A DNA stretch of 64,000 nt from Chloroflexi bacterium TSY (lineage in GTDB: Bacteria; Chloroflexota; Anaerolineae; Caldilineales; Caldilineaceae), in contig JAHBNG010000032.1 in the NCBI GenBank assembly GCA_019217005.1, positions 1-64,000 on the forward strand, read 5' to 3'. Positions 53,607-62,990 of the stretch are shown here, one piece after another. A model generated the notes under the pieces. That model was not told where the DNA came from. It made no database searches and saw only the letters and a program-made list of their open reading frames with translations. The position numbers were made by a program, and so were the translations under genes. The first letter of the stretch is position 1, and every line of letters starts with the position of its first letter.

Positions 53607-55092
53607 AGGCTTGAGTGACAAAGGGCAAACCGAAAGGGGCGGAAAAAAGAATCCACCCTGAAAAAACGGGATAAAATGTAAAAATAGTGCTCGGCTAGTT
53701 TAAGCAGCGGCATTGAGGCGGCGATGAGCGAGAACGCCTTTAGGGAAATGGTGTGAAACCGAGGCCTTTTTCCGAAAGTCAGGGTCGAGTTGGTCAGGAG
53801 TTGGAAAAAGAGCACTCGAGAGAACACGGCGCAGCCTGCCGGGAGTGGATTGAGGCTCTCGATCCCAGTAGCCAGTCGGTATGGGAGGAAGAGAAGCGGC
53901 TAAATGGGAAAGAAGATTGCCAGCCAGCAGCCCCAGTTCAGGTAAGCGGAAACAAGCCTCATCGGCATGAACAAATTGACGATGTAAGCCAATCATCTGC
54001 TTGGAAGCCAAGGGGGGGAGGTTCAACAGGCCAGCGTTCCAGGTAGACAAGATAAATGGTTTCAGGCTGCAAAGTCATAACGGTCGCCAAAACCAAAGGT
54101 GTGTTGTAGGCCGGATCCTGAATGACGTAAATCGAGTAGGTACGGTTGGCTGTATCCACCTTGGTTGTTCTGGGGACGAGATTGTGCCATGCTTGATAGC
54201 AAATCAGGCGACCACTATAGAGAAAGCGACCAGACGAGTCCGGAGTTGTAGCCTCGAGTCGCTTTCCCTTATAGCTGCGAGAGAGCGGTCGCACAATATC
54301 ACCATATTCAGGTGGTCTGCCTTTTTCTTTGCGTTTGGGGAACTCATTGCGGCGCACTGTGCAGTTAATGGCTTCCCGCAGGACAAATCGGTCTATGCCG
54401 CTTTCTAGCATTTCTCTGATTGTAAACCCGGCATCGACCACCGCCACTTCGTCTGACTCCAGTGATTTCTTCGTCTCTTTCAGCAGCTTTTTCCGAAACT
54501 CACTTTCCTTTGTTCCAACCGTGCATCTCATGATTGCCTTGAGCAGTGGCACTCGCTTCCCGCCTATCTCCCCCCGAGCTTATCATCACTCCAAAGATGA
54601 GCGCGGGCAATGCCCGACGAGCCGTTGAGTTATAGAGTCGGTTCACTTTCCCTTGCAGCTTCGGTCGCCAGAACCCTGTGATATCTATGCTTTTCACTCG
54701 GTACCCTTCTAACTTTTTTTGCCTCCCATTCCCCTTTCCCCTTCTTCTTGCCACGACCCCAGCAGACTTGTGATATCCCATGATCCATATCGAAAGCTCC
54801 ACCAGCTTCGCCGGAGCTCCTCATCTTCAAACCCGCTTTCTTTCAATGCGCTATGGATTGCTCCTCGACTTTTCAGAAACGACCCATTCAGCATTGCCCA
54901 CATCAGACGCATTACATTTACGTTTGTTCCCATCGGCGTTACTTGCAATACATTCATCAGTACTGCTATAGTTATTTCTGGCGCGGTTAGCATTCCTTCC
55001 TCCTTTTTGGGTTCTCTACCTTTAGGATGAACTGCTAACCGCTTTTTGTCACATTTCTCACCTCATCTCTTTTCTTTTACCAGAAAGTAAAG
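53591..55092 (-). mobile_element. DDE insertion sequence, copy 2 (about 1.50 kb)
   Basis: Inverted relative to 9585-11076 and nearly identical. The terminal repeat is CTTTACTTTCTGGTAAA at the 55092 end and TTTTATTTTCTGGTAAA at the 53591 end. It carries a 9-bp tandem duplication (GCTGGTGGA) near 54800 absent from copy 1. No clear target duplication. Confidence 0.85.
53700..54993 (-). pseudogene. IS4/IS701-like DDE transposase (copy 2), two frameshifts
   Basis: Same protein as copy 1. The ATG at 54993 follows AGGAGG. An A7 run near 54713 breaks the frame (A6 in copy 1; A5 or A8 needed). The second site near 54320 is A5 and in frame, unlike copy 1. A C7 run near 54016 shifts the last part, where copy 1 has C6. 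Each copy thus has two breaks, only one of them at a shared site. Confidence 0.75.
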
Positions 55093-55154
55093 TTGAATGG
55101 AAATGCCGTAATGATAATTTAATGATCCATTGGTATGATATCCACAGTAAGGTA

Positions 55155-55236
55155 AGAATCTATCTGAAAAGTGGTCGTGAATTCAACCAGCTTCTCAAGT
55201 GACAACGGATCTTCACTGAACTTTTCGGATAAGCAC
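55155..55236. repeat. R3 miniature element, diverged copy (82 bp)
   Basis: AGAATCTATCTGAAAAGTGG at the left and GAACTTTTCGGATAAGCAC at the right. TA precedes the left end (55153-55154); the right flank is GA, so the duplication has decayed. Confidence 0.65.
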
Positions 55237-55265
55237 GAAAATGAAGAGCAATGCAAAGGAGAATC

Positions 55266-55466
55266 ATGCGGAACAATGCCAGCCTCGACCAGACGACAGT
55301 CAATATCAGCCATTTTCATCTCTTCGACCTACTCATTGCATTTATCTTATTGTGCGTATTACTGTTAACTTTTACACCTAAAGACGTAGGACAATACACG
55401 ATCGTTCAACAGTCTAAAGTTCAAAGTTCAACAGATCTCAACCTTTATCTAGAACACGGGTTATAA
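55266..55466 (+). CDS. Small single-helix membrane protein (uncertain)
   Basis: ATG 55266 is preceded by AAAGGAGA at proper spacing. The 66-residue product has one hydrophobic helix (LFDLLIAFILLCVLLLTF) and polar ends. It is co-oriented with the ParB-like gene 34 bp downstream. The ribosome site and helix are the only support; no family recognised. Confidence 0.4.
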   Translation: MRNNASLDQTTVNISHFHLFDLLIAFILLCVLLLTFTPKDVGQYTIVQQSKVQSSTDLNLYLEHGL

Positions 55467-55499
55467 AACTCAGAACCTAGAACTCAGGAACTTTCAACT

Positions 55500-56066
55500 A
55501 TGTATACTTCAATAAATCCAAATGATCAGCGCCGACGGCACCACATCCAATTCGAACGTCTCTATCACCGCAGTACAGCAAACAAAATCTGGTCTGCCAT
55601 TCGGCAACGCCCTTACAAATTACCAAAACTATACGATGTAGGCAATGGCAAATCAATCCGAGCTCAAAACCGTCCTGGTATAGACCTCGTGCCGATTGCA
55701 CAGATTCGGGGGAGCGAAGGTCGATGTTGTGATTTCGACACCGAGTTCCGGCCCCTCAAGGCACACAGCAAAGATCGCTGGATTGGCATCGCACTCGCAT
55801 ATGAAAACAATGTTGGATTACCGGCTGTCGACCTCATTCGCGTCAATGACGATTACTACGTACGGGACGGTCACCATCGAATTTCAGTAGCCAAAGTAAG
55901 AGGGCAACTTGAGATTGAAGCCAATGTACAAGTTTGGAACGCCTCACCAACATCCGAAAGCGACAGCCCAACAACGGATAGCATAGAAGCGATCCATACT
56001 GAGGCTCATACCTTATTTTTGCGCAACGGGAAGGGAATTCTATTCGTTGACGCAATAAGAGCCTGA
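55500..56066 (+). CDS. Hypothetical protein with ParB/sulfiredoxin-like motif
   Basis: A 188-residue protein. The N-terminal half is basic (RRRHHIQFERLYHRSTANKI). The segment GLPAVDLIRVNDDYYVRDGH followed by HRISVAKVRGQ resembles the ParB/Srx GxxRxxA-type nucleotide-binding core as seen in proteins common in Chloroflexota. A conserved-looking piece IAQIRGSEGRCCDFDTEFRP precedes it. Function unknown; not adjacent to parA. Confidence 0.7.
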   Translation: MYTSINPNDQRRRHHIQFERLYHRSTANKIWSAIRQRPYKLPKLYDVGNGKSIRAQNRPGIDLVPIAQIRGSEGRCCDFDTEFRPLKAHSKDRWIGIALAYENNVGLPAVDLIRVNDDYYVRDGHHRISVAKVRGQLEIEANVQVWNASPTSESDSPTTDSIEAIHTEAHTLFLRNGKGILFVDAIRA

Positions 56067-56152
56067 TTCTATTCGATCAAATTCGTCAAAATGCCGAAAA
56101 AAGGATAGCCTCAAAGAAATTCATTAGAGATACCCGATCCAAGGAGGCATTC

Positions 56153-57544
56153 ATGGCAATAGAATTCGGACTAACGAACGAGATCAGCAATACTCAGTAT
56201 GCACCATTAGCTGCGTTGCTGGCACACTACCATCAAGAGAAAGTGCTAACTGCGTTGAAGAAGATCGAAATACCGGTCAAAACGTATGAATATACACCAG
56301 CAAGTAAGTTGGAACAGGTGCTGGTTAGCATATTATGTGGTTGCGCAACGCTGACTGAGTTCAATACAAAGGTCAGACCAGAAAGACTCCTTGCGAAAAT
56401 TTATGGGATGGAGCAGCTTAGTGAGCAATCAAATATGTCTCGTACATTAGACGCCCTAACTCTAATGAATATCGGTAGAGTGCGGTCAGCGAAATCTGCA
56501 AGCCTCTAAGCCAAATACACAACCACGATTGGCGAGGGTTCTTGTGGTTAGACTTTGACCTATCCGGATTACCATGCGGCAAAAAAAAACGCAACGGGAC
56601 GCCAATTGGTCCGTGTAAGTTCGGTTAAATACCATGAAACGGTTTGGTCAGACCTCTATCCAGGGAGTCAGCATACAGCTCCATCGTTTCAGCCAGCCGT
56701 GCTTGCCACGGAAAGTTCATTAGAGTTAGACGAGAAAAAACGCGAGCGAGTCGTCTGGCGCACCGATGGCGGTGCAGGTAGTGAAGAAAATATTCGGTGG
56801 CTGCTCAACCGCAACTATCAATTTATGATGAAGGGCAACTCCAACCGTCGTGCCCATCTTTGGGCGCAACAGGTGACTCGATGGGATCCTTGCGGTGACG
56901 TCTTTCGGGGTGGTTCATTTTAGGCGGACAATTAGGTTTACATTTTTGCAAAGAGAAAAGATGTTTATATTTTCTACTTTGAGCCATGCTCAGGCAGAAA
57001 ATGACCTCATATAGATTTTTATCTATGTATCAAAAGTGTAAACCTAATTCTGAACCACCCCCGTCTTTCTGGCTGAAATTCCATCACCTATCAAGTTTAA
57101 TCGCCCTGTACGCATTTTTCTCAAAAAAAGAGTGAAAAACGAGCAAATTTGTGTCAGTTACTACATTTCGACCATCAAATTGCCATCCAAGCGTCACTTC
57201 ATTTCATATTATGACAATCGAGGTGCGGCTGAAATCGAACAATTCCGTAATGATAAAATGGGGTTACACTTAGCTTCTCGTCGCAAGACCCTATTTCTAG
57301 CTCAAAAATCTCTTATCCTTTTGGCTGATTTGGCGCATAATTTGATAGGCCATTTCCATCAGTAAGCTCTCGTGGATACTAGATTTGAACCTTTCCGGCA
57401 GAAACGAATTGTTCGAGATCTATTACAAATACCTGGTTTTCTCTCTTTTCAGAACGGCTCACTTTCACGGATTGACCTGCTAAGTTCACATCCTTATTCT
57501 CGTGACCTTCTGATTTGCTTGAAATCCTATCTAGAGGCCGATTA
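56153..57544 (+). pseudogene. Decayed DDE transposase (possibly IS1380-like), interrupted by R1
   Basis: ATG 56153 is preceded by AAGGAGG. Pieces in different frames: 56153-56509 (ends QSNMSRTLDALTLMNI, typical of transposase N-terminal domains); 56555-56923 with VVWRTDGGAGSEENIRWLLN (an Asp of the catalytic core); R1 at 56907-57061; 57132-57365 with FISYYDNRGAAEIEQFRNDK (the catalytic Glu); and 57377-57544 (RFEPFRQKRIVRDLLQIPGF...). Frameshifts lie around 56510, 56560 and 57365. The IS1380 assignment comes from the YDNRG...EIEQFRNDK pattern and is tentative. Confidence 0.75.
56907..57061 (-). repeat. R1 miniature element, copy 5 (155 bp) in transposase relic
   Basis: Same orientation as 13174. 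Flanked by the exact 8-bp duplication CGTCTTTC (56899-56906, 57062-57069). Inserted in an already or subsequently decayed transposase gene. Confidence 0.95.
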
Positions 57545-57737
57545 GAAACCCCCTCTAGTTGCATGAACGAATAGAATCACGCTCTCGTTGCGCAAAAATA
57601 AGGTCATAGTCTCAACAAAACGAATCGGCTACGCACAGCCTTTGGCACGCTTATCGTGATCATTGGCAACTGGCTCCAGAACAACATTGGCTCTGACGCG
57701 GGAACACCACTACTCCGTGGAACGTAATTTGTGATAT

Positions 57738-58574
57738 CTATCGCGAATTACGCTCCACCTCTTCCAGTAATCTAACCAACTGTCTCGTATTCAGCCGCGT
57801 TGCATTTGCCCGATCATGCCACTGATGGGGTTCCACACAGTAGTATCCCCTATATCCATCCAGTTCAAGCGCTGAAAGCTGTGCCTTCCAATCAACAACC
57901 CCAGCATCGAGAGCGACATTTCCATTTGTAGTGGACCAATTTTTGCAATGAACATGGGTAATCAGGCTACGTACATGTTCATAGCCATCTGGAAAAGCAA
58001 TTTCGCCTGACGCTGCCGCATTCGCAGGATCCCAAGTGAGTTGAACGCCAAGCGTCTGAGCCAATGCTGCCGCATGTTTTCCTGTATTTCCCCAGCAATC
58101 TGCACCGTTCTCGATAACCATGTTGATGCCTTCCTTCTGGCATAACTCGACTGCACGACCTAGCTGATCCAATACTTGTTGTGGTACATCCAGATTCTCT
58201 CCCATTGTCACCGCTTGACCCGATATCGGTTCATCCCGTAGATAACTAAAGACAGTCATCTGTCGCACGCCAAGCCGCTCCATAAGACGAAACGCATGGG
58301 GGAAACCTTCCGTAAACTCTGATGCTGCCTGCGAGTCTATCATCGATCCTTTGAAGAATCCTGGACTCACCCCAACAAGAGTCAAATCATATTGGAGTAC
58401 CAGACTGACCACCTCCTTGATGGCATCATCTGGCACATAAGGAAAGCGGGCACCCCCAAAGCGTCGCAATTCATAAGCCTGAATGCCCAACGGTAAGCAA
58501 ATGCGAATGGCCTCCACAAACGATTCCGATGCCTCATCGCTGACAATTGCCAATCGTTTTGTCCAATCAGTCAT
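57738..58574 (-). CDS. Sugar phosphate isomerase/epimerase-type TIM-barrel protein
   Basis: A 278-residue protein (ATG 58574 after GGGAGAAAGAG; ATG 58631 also open). It belongs to the xylose isomerase-like/AP endonuclease 2 barrel family: LGIQAYELRRFGG, VGVSPGFFKGSM, GINMVIENGADCWGNTGKH (metal Glu), LTWDPANAAASGE (Asp), ITHVHCKNW (His) and GYYCVEPHQWHD (Glu). Substrate unknown. The neighbouring aldolase and LarA-type racemase suggest sugar or sugar-acid catabolism. Confidence 0.85.
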   Translation of the reverse strand: MTDWTKRLAIVSDEASESFVEAIRICLPLGIQAYELRRFGGARFPYVPDDAIKEVVSLVLQYDLTLVGVSPGFFKGSMIDSQAASEFTEGFPHAFRLMERLGVRQMTVFSYLRDEPISGQAVTMGENLDVPQQVLDQLGRAVELCQKEGINMVIENGADCWGNTGKHAAALAQTLGVQLTWDPANAAASGEIAFPDGYEHVRSLITHVHCKNWSTTNGNVALDAGVVDWKAQLSALELDGYRGYYCVEPHQWHDRANATRLNTRQLVRLLEEVERNSR

Positions 58575-58696
58575 GCTCTTTCTCCCTTTCATGTCTTCGT
58601 ACCAGTATTGTACTCCGTATAGATAAGTCATCTCGTTAAGCGATTGATTCTGTCTAGAATGAGACGTACAGTATAATTGGATAACCCTTTCCTTAT

Positions 58697-58779
58697 AGTC
58701 ACATTATTTAAACTTTGTGCATTCATGCCGAAATCGCTCTGAGTGAAAGAAATAATGAATGTACGAAGTTTAAGTGACT
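58697..58779. repeat. R7 palindromic element, full copy
   Basis: Left AGTCACATTATTTAAACTTT and right AAGTTTAAGTGACT arms, with inner GCATTCAT / AATGAATGTA. Compare the half copy at 3804 and the diverged copy at 5274. A second short palindrome (GTCAGCCAG...CTGGCTGA) lies at about 58847-58880. The rest of the gap (58632-58964) shows nothing further. Confidence 0.65.
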
Positions 58780-58964
58780 TCTCTATTATAGATGTTCAGA
58801 TAATGTTTTTCCACGCGAAACAGAAGCTTGTCGGCTTCTCAGCTGGTCAGCCAGAGAGCTGACTAGCTGACTGGCTGAAATGCCATCAACGACAGGAAAA
58901 TCTTTTTCTGAAAGGCTATAGGAGACAGACCCTTATCCAATATTTACTCACAAAGAGCACAAAC

Positions 58965-60489
58965 ATGATTCATGAATCTGTCCACGAAATCAATCTTTCA
59001 TTGCAAGGCATCGTTGGCGTCACTGACAAAACCGTCGATGTTCTCGATGCAGACCGTGTGCGCAACGAGCTAATTGACACCCTGTTGCGCGATGCCGTAT
59101 TTGGTTCAACATCGGTAAGCACCTACGCCAAGTGGCTCATTTGGGAATTGGGGCAACAGTTAAATGCCCAGCCAGCCAGCATCCACGTACTCTATATGGC
59201 CCGCGCCCGTGGCGAATATACCAACATGACGGTGCCAGCCATGAACTTACGCATGATGAGCTATGACATGATCCGCACCGCCATGCGTGCCGCAAAGAAG
59301 AACAATGTCGCGGCGATCATCTTTGAGTTGGCACGTAGCGAGATGGCTTTCAGCTTCCAAGGCCCGGATGAGTATAGTGCATGTGTGATTGCGGCAGCCA
59401 TACGTGAGAGATACACCAACCCACTCTTTATTCAAGGCGATCACTTTCAGGTCAATCCCAAAGTCTATGCTCAAAATCCAACGGTCGCCATTCAAGAGGT
59501 AAAGGAATTGATCAAACGTTCGATTCCGGCTGGTTTTTGGAGTATCGACATTGACACAAGCACCCTCGTTACCTTAGAGCCAGAATCTCTGGTCGAACAA
59601 CAGCAACTCAATTTTGAACATTCAGCGGAACTGACGGCTTTTATTCGCAGTTTGGAACCAGAAACAGTAGCAGCAAAAGTCGGGTACAAATTTTTCATGC
59701 AAACAGAGGGCTGCTCTAGGATTTCACCCCTTATGGTCATTTTTTGTACCCGACTTTTGCCGTAGCTGACCAGAAAACGTTACGATCAGTTTGGGGGGTG
59801 AAATTGGCGAGGTCGGGTTAGCCAACTCAACAGTAGCTGAGCTCGATGCATACATTGAGAACTATCAGCACGCTTTGGCTCAATTGGGCGATTATATCGG
59901 CTTGAGCAAAGTGAGTGTTGCTACTGGCACCCATCATGGTGGCGTCATTTTGGCTGATGGCACTATTGGTGAAGTGGCTGTCGATTTTGATCTCCTGGAT
60001 CAATTGGGTGAGCGAGTCCGTCAGCATGGAGCTGGCGGTGCCGTGCAACATGGGGCCAGCACGTTGCCGAGAGATGTCTTCCATCGTTTTCCCAATTCAC
60101 AAACGCTGGAAATCCATTTGGCGGCAGGATTCGTCAACCTCGTCCTTGATCATCCCCTCTTTCCAACGGATCTGTTGACCGACATTTATGCCCATTTAAC
60201 CACACATCATCATGCAGAACGCACGCTCGGCGACTCTGACGAACAGTTCTACCGCAAGATGCGCAAGAACGCCGCCGGATCGTTCAAGGAAGAGTTGTGG
60301 AGGCTGCCAAAGGATCTCTACCTGCCCATCATGAACGATCTGGAAGAGTTCTTCGCTTTCTTATTTGTCGAACTGGGCGCCGCGAACACAGAGGATTTGG
60401 TGAACCGGATTGTGGTACCCGTTGAATATCATCAGCCAAAGCCCGCCTTTGTGCGACGAACCGCAAAGGATTTGGGGCTAGCGGACTAG
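58965..60489 (+). pseudogene. Class II fructose/tagatose-bisphosphate aldolase-like gene, interrupted by R8
   Basis: Excising the 104-bp insert plus one 8-bp duplication gives an uninterrupted 470-residue protein. It reads ...[20 protein letters not shown]... across the joint, a normal sequence for this family. Motifs: zinc His in FIQGDHFQVN, SIDIDTSTLV, second half [11 protein letters not shown] and [10 protein letters not shown]. The family cleaves ketose-1,6-bisphosphates with Zn, although substrate for this long subgroup is unknown. As it stands the first part (58965-59765) ends 33 codons after the break and lacks the C-terminal metal-site half; the second part (59769-60489) lacks a start. 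Confidence 0.9.
59665..59768. repeat. R8 miniature element (104 bp, 8-bp duplication)
   Basis: Terminal inverted repeats of 26 bp with four mismatches: outer CAG...CTG, inner perfect GCAAAAGTCGGGTACAAA. Flanked by exact ACCAGAAA (59657-59664, 59769-59776). No other copy in this window, no coding capacity. Presumably mobilised in trans. Confidence 0.92.
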
Positions 60490-60493
60490 ATTC

Positions 60494-61834
60494 TTAGCCT
60501 TCTCGCCACGGCATTACGCGCCAAGCAACTGGTCTCCCTGGTGGATCAGAGACAGCGGCAGAGACGCGGTTCACGGCAATACGGGCCACGTCTCCTCGAT
60601 CATCTAGCGCCAATCCCAGTGCATCCTCAAAGCGAGACGTACAGTGATAAAAACCAAATTCTCTCGCTTCGTGTGGGTCAATCCCATCACAAACCAGGAT
60701 GACTTTGCGACGTTCCAAGACGCGTCTGGCGGTGTAAAGCATCGAAGTGCCGCGCACATCCACATCCTTACGCACCATGCGTCTGGCCATCTCTTCCGTT
60801 CCGGACTTGAATAGTTCACGCGCTTCACCCGGGCTGCTCCAACGTGGATCTTTGTTCGCTTTTGGTGCCCAGCCACCTACAGCAGAAAGCACCAGAATAA
60901 TGACCCCATCTTCTTTGGTTCCCACCTCAGCACCTTCAATGCGGATAAAGAACGAGGACAAGAGATGTTGTTCGAATCCCTCGCCTGGATAGACAACATA
61001 AATATCTGCCGGATCCATTCTTGTCATCCAGATATCGCGGGCACCATTCTCTAAAGCGGCGCGATGCTCTGCCACAAAATCACCCGCAAATGCATCAACC
61101 ACTCGTGCTTTAGAGTCGACGAGCAGATCGACCTTCATCTCTAGACGCGCCATTCTGGCGCCCTCTTCCATATCCAATCGCATGTGATTGCCGTCGGCCA
61201 GCCCCACCGTGTTGACATCATGGACAACGCCATAATGGTTGTGTTCGATCGTATCCCAACTCGCCACACCGGGGAGGATAATCTTGCCGCCACCACACCA
61301 GCCTCCCTGAAGATTGGGGCGGATCTCGCCGATTCCCAAACGAAAGTCGGCCTCAACGACTCGCTTGTTTACCCAAACAGGTGTACAGCGACTGGTTGTC
61401 CCGAGATAGGTCAAGCTCTCTTCATCAAAGCAGTCGTGGCGAATGGCCTCTACTCGCTTCAACAGATCTTTGCCTAGAATTTCACGCCATGTTGGGCTTG
61501 GATGACTCCCCGGGGCATAAACCAATGTCACATCTTGATCCTTGACACCCAGTCCGTTGAGATAATCCAACAAATGGAAGCCAAGACCATTGCCCAACAT
61601 CTGATCTGTGAACCGGTCACCAGTCAGGAGCGCGACACTGTTCCCAGGCCGAAGCAGATCTCCAATGGGCGGAGAACCGATTGGGTTCTCTAACGCATCA
61701 ACAATTGTTTGCCAAGGATCCTCAATGGGTGTCAAGTCGGTCATCCCGATTTCGGCATCGATATTCTCCAACGGAATGCTCAAACATCTCCTCTCGCCAT
61801 TCCAGTCAATCTGATATTGTTTTAGATTTTGCAT
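60494..61834 (-). CDS. LarA-family (DUF2088) nickel-dependent racemase/epimerase-like protein
   Basis: A 446-residue protein; ATG 61834 follows AGGAGA. N-terminal half: LLTGDRFTDQMLG, LVYAPGSHPSPTWREILG (His). Central: RPNLQGGWCGGGKIILPGVA with the Lys that in LarA holds the nickel-pincer cofactor, then WDTIEHNHYG. C-terminal half: a second Rossmann-like domain (VLSAVGGWAPKANKDPRW). Lactate racemase is the founding member; many relatives epimerise other 2-hydroxy acids. No larB/C/E cofactor genes are seen here. Converges on the broken aldolase with a 4-bp gap. Confidence 0.87.
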   Translation of the reverse strand: MQNLKQYQIDWNGERRCLSIPLENIDAEIGMTDLTPIEDPWQTIVDALENPIGSPPIGDLLRPGNSVALLTGDRFTDQMLGNGLGFHLLDYLNGLGVKDQDVTLVYAPGSHPSPTWREILGKDLLKRVEAIRHDCFDEESLTYLGTTSRCTPVWVNKRVVEADFRLGIGEIRPNLQGGWCGGGKIILPGVASWDTIEHNHYGVVHDVNTVGLADGNHMRLDMEEGARMARLEMKVDLLVDSKARVVDAFAGDFVAEHRAALENGARDIWMTRMDPADIYVVYPGEGFEQHLLSSFFIRIEGAEVGTKEDGVIILVLSAVGGWAPKANKDPRWSSPGEARELFKSGTEEMARRMVRKDVDVRGTSMLYTARRVLERRKVILVCDGIDPHEAREFGFYHCTSRFEDALGLALDDRGDVARIAVNRVSAAVSDPPGRPVAWRVMPWREG

Positions 61835-61872
61835 ACGATGTTCTCCTATCTTGATGAGTCTCTACACAGTAT

Positions 61873-62087
61873 CAGTAGATCCAAATTTGGCGTTTTTGAC
61901 TATTTTCAGTCGGGAGAGAAGGGATTTTGGGGCCATTTTTTCAGATCTCAGTTGCCAAAAACAGCCAATTTCATATCTAGAAATCGCTTAAATTTTACGT
62001 AAATGCTAGGTATTGACTGGCAAATACGTATTTATGTCAACTAATTAGCCCAAATTCTCTCTCTAAACCTGAAATTTGGATCTACTG
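61873..62087. repeat. R2 miniature element, copy 2 (215 bp, 5-bp duplication)
   Basis: Terminal repeats CAGTAGATCCAAATTT, flanks AGTAT (61868-61872, 62088-62092). The interior shows around 80 percent similarity to 24177-24391 by eye. It lies upstream of the LarA-family gene. The rest of the 61835-62223 gap shows nothing. Confidence 0.95.
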
Positions 62088-62223
62088 AGTATTGTTATTC
62101 TGAGAGAGGTTGCAGTAGAATACTAACGTTGACGACAGAATTGGACAGAACGATCCATCCACATTAAGAACCGAACAAGTTGTCAATTAAACACCATGTG
62201 AGAGTAAAAGCCAGAGGATTCGC

Positions 62224-62977
62224 ATGCGCTTTTTCAACACAACAGGACCAGTCGTTGCGGACGACCATTATTGCATTCCACCTCTGACCAGATTCGACCT
62301 GGATGAGGTAAGGATGTTGCTCCAGCAGAAACGTTATTTCGTTCTTCATGCGCCACGGCAGGTGGGCAAGACCTCTTATTTGCTTGCATTGGCAGATTAC
62401 TTGAATACCGAAGGAACCTATCGGTGTTTGTACATGAATGCGGAGATGGGTCAGGCCATGCGTGAAAATGTAGATGTTGCAATTCAGGTTATTCTGGGGG
62501 AGTTATCCTTGCGCGCTCGTGATTATCTATCAGATACGTTCCCAGCCCAAATTATGCTTCAGGTGTTAGAGACGCATCGCGGCGCTGGAGCTCTCAACGA
62601 ACTTCTGACGCTCTGGTGTCGTCAAAGTGAAAAGCCAATCGTATTACTGATTGACGAAATCGATTCTCTGATTGGTGACACGCTTATCTCCGTGTTGCGT
62701 CAACTTCGAGGAGGCTACGACTCTGCTCATCATCTGGCCATACGCAGAAGATCAAGCAGCTCAGAAAACTGTACTCGAACTAAAGATTCGCTATGGAAAG
62801 CTCTGCACAACCCTGAAGGAAGGCTTGGAGCAAACTTGGCTCTATATGGATCGGGCGGAGACCAGCGATGGTCATCTCATCATCTTCGACCGAGATCCCA
62901 ATAAACCGTGGGTCGAAAAGATCTTCACACGTTCAGAAACGTATAAAGAAACGCCAATTCAGATTTGGGGTATGTAG
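62224..62977 (+). pseudogene. AAA-type ATPase relic with internal deletion
   Basis: Residues 1-175 are an intact N-terminal ATPase: Walker A HAPRQVGKTSYLL, Walker B IVLLIDEIDSLIGDTL. At about 62735 the frame changes and the sequence jumps to a C-terminal end (AEDQAAQKTVLELKIRYGKL...GHLIIFDRDPNKPW) in another frame. The family (AAA-like ATPase with C-terminal nuclease-like part) is normally about 450-500 residues, so roughly half is deleted. Non-functional or N-terminal only. Confidence 0.75.
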
Positions 62978-62990
62978 CGGAACGCAATTT

